From Oscillospiraceae bacterium (GTDB lineage: Bacteria; Bacillota; Clostridia; Oscillospirales; Oscillospiraceae), in contig JAFPWN010000014.1 in assembly GCA_017412765.1 (NCBI GenBank), positions 1 through 50,917 of the forward strand: a DNA stretch of 50,917 bases. The letters run 5' to 3'. The position numbers and the translations under genes were made by a program. Of this stretch, positions 49,191 through 50,917 are shown piece after piece (positions within the stretch are counted from its first letter, which is position 1; every line of letters begins with the position of its first letter). The notes below the pieces were generated by a model, which was not told the origin of the DNA, made no database searches, and saw only the letters and a program-made list of their open reading frames with translations.

Positions 49191-49718
49191 ATGGCAATTG
49201 GCGAAAGAATACGCTTCATCCGCAATCTGCGGGGAATGACACAGAGATATCTTGGAACATTGGTTGGCTTTCCGGAGAAGACTGCCGATATTCGCATGGC
49301 GCAGTATGAAGCTGGATCACGCACCCCGAAGGAGGATCTGACCAAAGCTCTGGCGCATGCGCTCGAAGTGTCGCCGCTGGCGTTGGATATTCCCGATATC
49401 GACAGTTATCTCGGGCTGATGCATACCCTGTTCGCCCTGGAGGATCGCTATGGCCTGACCATCGAGACCAGAGACGGAGAGGTTGTTTTTCGCATTGATC
49501 CCCGGAAGGGGAAGGACGCCGCCCGCATCTCTGAGATGGTTTATGCTTGGGCTCCCGTTGCGGAAAAGTACCGAGCCGGGGACATCAGCAAGGACGAGTA
49601 CGACAAGTGGCGCTATAACTATCCGCAGTACGACGATACGCAGATCTGGGCCAAGGTGCCGTCGCAGGAGTTCAGCGATGCTATGGTCAAGGCGTTCAAG
49701 AACAAACTGAAAGAGTGA
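49191..49718 (+). CDS. XRE family repressor of the mobile element
   Basis: A 175-aa protein. Residues 5-65 form a Cro/C1-type helix-turn-helix (IRFIRNLRGMTQRYLGTLVG then MAQYEAGSRTPKEDL). The rest (about 70-175) has a conserved-looking helical/beta part (YLGLMHTLFALEDRYGLTIE). It is divergent from the mobilization operon with a palindromic operator between, the usual layout for an element repressor that also controls itself. Confidence 0.87.
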   Translation: MAIGERIRFIRNLRGMTQRYLGTLVGFPEKTADIRMAQYEAGSRTPKEDLTKALAHALEVSPLALDIPDIDSYLGLMHTLFALEDRYGLTIETRDGEVVFRIDPRKGKDAARISEMVYAWAPVAEKYRAGDISKDEYDKWRYNYPQYDDTQIWAKVPSQEFSDAMVKAFKNKLKE

Positions 49719-49787
49719 TTACAAACGCTAAATGAAGATACTAAATGGTTAGATCATTCAAAGGCCACGTAAAGAAAGAGGTTTTGT

Positions 49788-50378
49788 ATGGAACAGTTCT
49801 TTTTTGAAGTCCCTGGTATTGCACGGAAAAGCGAAGCAATTGCTTTTATCCATGAATTCCACGAATTTGGATCAGAGATCAATGGTACAGGCGGACTACA
49901 CCGGTATCTCGACAATTATGAGGGGTGGCTTGAAAAGCTAAATAAGGACTATTCAAGGGAACCCAGCGAAGAAAAAGTACCTGCCAGGACCTTTTTCCTT
50001 ATCCGGGCCAACGACAACAAGATAATCGGTATGATCAACATACGACTTGCGCTAAACGAGAGGTTGCGTCATTACGGCGGTCATATTGGGTACTCAATCA
50101 GGCCAACGGAGCGTGGAAAAGGATACAATAAAATCAATCTGTACTTAGCATTAAAGGTCTGTGAACAACACGGAATCGAAAGTGTTTTTATGGATGCTGA
50201 TCTGAATAACCCAGCTTCCTGGAGGACAATGGAATCATTAGGCGGGAAGCGGATTAGAGAATACTACGACGATATAAATGCCCATTGTATTGTTGTTGAT
50301 TATTGCATTGATGTAAAAAAAGCATTGGAGGAGCATTCCGAATTAGAGAGTGTAATCCTCTGTCAAAATGTCAAATAA
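49788..50378 (+). CDS. GNAT family N-acetyltransferase (element cargo)
   Basis: A 196-aa acetyltransferase. The GNAT core is in residues about 60-170: IIGMINIRLALNERLRHYGG then HIGYSIRPTERGKGYNKINL (acetyl-CoA loop RPTERGKGY), and the end motif NPASWRTMESLGGKRI. The acceptor is unknown. The start follows AAAGAGG. It sits between the element repressor and the right att site, a usual place for cargo. Confidence 0.85.
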   Translation: MEQFFFEVPGIARKSEAIAFIHEFHEFGSEINGTGGLHRYLDNYEGWLEKLNKDYSREPSEEKVPARTFFLIRANDNKIIGMINIRLALNERLRHYGGHIGYSIRPTERGKGYNKINLYLALKVCEQHGIESVFMDADLNNPASWRTMESLGGKRIREYYDDINAHCIVVDYCIDVKKALEEHSELESVILCQNVK

Positions 50379-50393
50379 AGGAAAATGCACACA

Positions 50394-50437
50394 AAAAAAG
50401 AGCTGCCTGACTTTCAAAAATCAGATAGCTCTTTTTT
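50394..50437. terminator. Bidirectional terminator at the right end of the element
   Basis: AAAAAAGAGCT and (T)AGCTCTTTTTT form the outer stem with an inner CTGA...TCAG stem. It closes the GNAT gene and shields the right end. Confidence 0.85.
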
Positions 50438-50462
50438 GTTATTCGATGGAGTTATTTCAGAT

Positions 50463-50480
50463 GTTGCCAAAACGTTGCCA
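50463..50480. repeat. Right integrase arm-type direct repeats
   Basis: GTTGCCAAAAC then GTTGCCA, an 11-bp period, ending 61 bases before the right att core. It matches 42246-42263. Confidence 0.7.
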
Positions 50481-50541
50481 AACGCCGTTTTGGGATTCCA
50501 AAAACTCAGTATTTATGCGGGTTTCCGGCGTTTTCGGAATC

Positions 50542-50553
50542 ATTCCCACTCGC
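50542..50553. other. att site, right end of the mobile element
   Basis: ATTCCCACTCGC, identical to 42135-42146. On the minus strand it reads GAG TGG GAA TGA, again Glu-Trp-Glu-stop. Confidence 0.72.
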
Positions 50554-50653
50554 AAAATGAAACTTAATTCTAAACGCTTTTGTTTGGGGGATTTGATACC
50601 ATTTGATTTTTCCTGATACCTATTATCCTTATCCTATGGGCTTGCCGAACTTT

Positions 50654-50687
50654 TGCTATCATTTGGCTATCAAGGAAATGGCTATCA
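50654..50687. repeat. Arm-type repeats of a presumed second element
   Basis: TGCTATCA (50654), GGCTATCA (50665) and GGCTATCA (50680); the first two have an 11-bp period. They begin 100 bases after the right att core, as the GTTGCCA pair begins 99 bases after the left one. The remainder of 50554-50779 shows no gene. Confidence 0.5.
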
Positions 50688-50779
50688 ACGGTAAAATTAG
50701 ATTGGTTTCTCTGGTGGTTTACAACTACATTTTACCACGAAAGACAGGGAAATGCAATAACCTTCCTCGCTGTGGTGTA

Positions 50780-50917
50780 TCAAGTGATCTTACTGAACAT
50801 ATGGCGCACCTTGTCCAGGCGGCTGTTTGGACGGCGGGGCTGGATGACCGGCTCGCCGACAGCGGCCTGATACCCTTTCAGTTCCGTCAGGCATACGCTC
50901 CGCCCGTTGGTGTAAAA
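50780..50917 (-). CDS. C-terminal end of an unrecognised protein (cut by the window edge)
   Basis: 45 codons and a stop on the minus strand, open to the edge: [20 protein letters not shown], then [20 protein letters not shown], then FSKIT. Composition is GC-rich and codon-like. The family was not recognised. Its place beyond the right att site suggests that it belongs to the next element. Confidence 0.5.
   Translation of the reverse strand, partial: FYTNGRSVCLTELKGYQAAVGEPVIQPRRPNSRLDKVRHMFSKIT

Larger units (their letters stand above)
42135..50553. mobile_element. Integrative mobilizable element (tyrosine integrase, MOB_V relaxase)
   Basis: About 8.4 kb bounded by direct repeats ATTCCCACTCGC (42135-42146 and 50542-50553). 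Just inside each end is the same pair of integrase arm-type sites, GTTGCCA twice with an 11-bp period. It carries integrase, Xis-like, MobC-like, RepA-like, relaxase and TnpV genes in one minus-strand operon, plus cargo (C39-like, XRE, GNAT). There are no conjugation (T4SS) genes, so it would need a helper. Composition is lower in GC than the chromosome. Confidence 0.78.

Noticed and set aside
50554-50779. A gene between the right att site and the edge fragment
   Set aside because: Stops in all frames, AT-rich, no ribosome site; only repeat motifs are visible.

Overview
The window reads as chromosomal DNA of an endospore-forming, GC-rich member of the Clostridia (Bacillota), probably a gut or rumen type. 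The evidence is a forespore sigma-G gene, an LL-diaminopimelate aminotransferase, strong AGGAGG ribosome binding sites, LytTR/DUF3021 and YhfC families, and a membrane-anchored, domain-swapped GH3 glucosidase. The order or genus cannot be fixed from the sequence alone.

Layout. 1-180: the end of an rRNA operon (5S rRNA and terminator). 200-930: a Sir2 deacylase. 980-11,200: a beta-glucan locus with a GPH-type symporter, a divergent TetR regulator, a circularly permuted two-TM GH3 enzyme carrying a frameshift, a membrane protein with an extracellular repeat array, and GH5 and GH30 glycosidases. 11,220-13,100: an AraC remnant, a strong promoter buried in a 16-bp-arm palindrome, a nucleotidyltransferase-GNAT fusion and a lipoprotein. 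13,150-18,480 (minus): two complete Trk/Ktr potassium uptake systems in one operon. 18,730-27,700 (minus): an overlapping aromatic amino acid operon (aroF-tyrA-aroB-aroA-aroC-pheA-aroEK-aroQ, then an EamA transporter) behind a Tyr/Phe-rich leader peptide and an attenuator hairpin. 27,750-31,540: dapL, sigG, a VOC protein and ilvE. 31,570-37,610: a LytTR/DUF3021 pair with a matching operator, then a membrane-protein cluster (DUF2975, XRE, DUF4153-like, SPFH, two ribbon-helix-helix proteins, YhfC protease). 37,830-41,120 (minus): dinB, a radical SAM protein and glsA.

41,080 to the right edge is horizontally acquired and visibly more AT-rich. A SAM methyltransferase lies between two 77-bp copies of the glsA 5' end. 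Then comes an integrative mobilizable element of about 8.4 kb (about 42,135-50,553): C39-like protein, XRE, TnpV, MOB_V relaxase, RepA-like ATPase, MobC-like protein, tyrosine integrase, Xis-like protein, a divergent XRE repressor and a GNAT. It is bounded by ATTCCCACTCGC direct repeats and by paired GTTGCCA arm sites just inside both ends. A second element seems to start at the right att site and run out of the window.

Most notable signals: (1) a 165-bp repeat present twice in opposite orientation, with a compensatory base-pair change in an internal hairpin and a terminator-like hairpin abutting each end in both copies; (2) the aromatic leader-peptide attenuator; (3) a 3+3 inverted array of 9-bp iterons in the mobile element; (4) the att/arm-site geometry that points to tandem accretion of elements with a guaA-tail-like core. 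No CRISPR array or tRNA gene was recognised.
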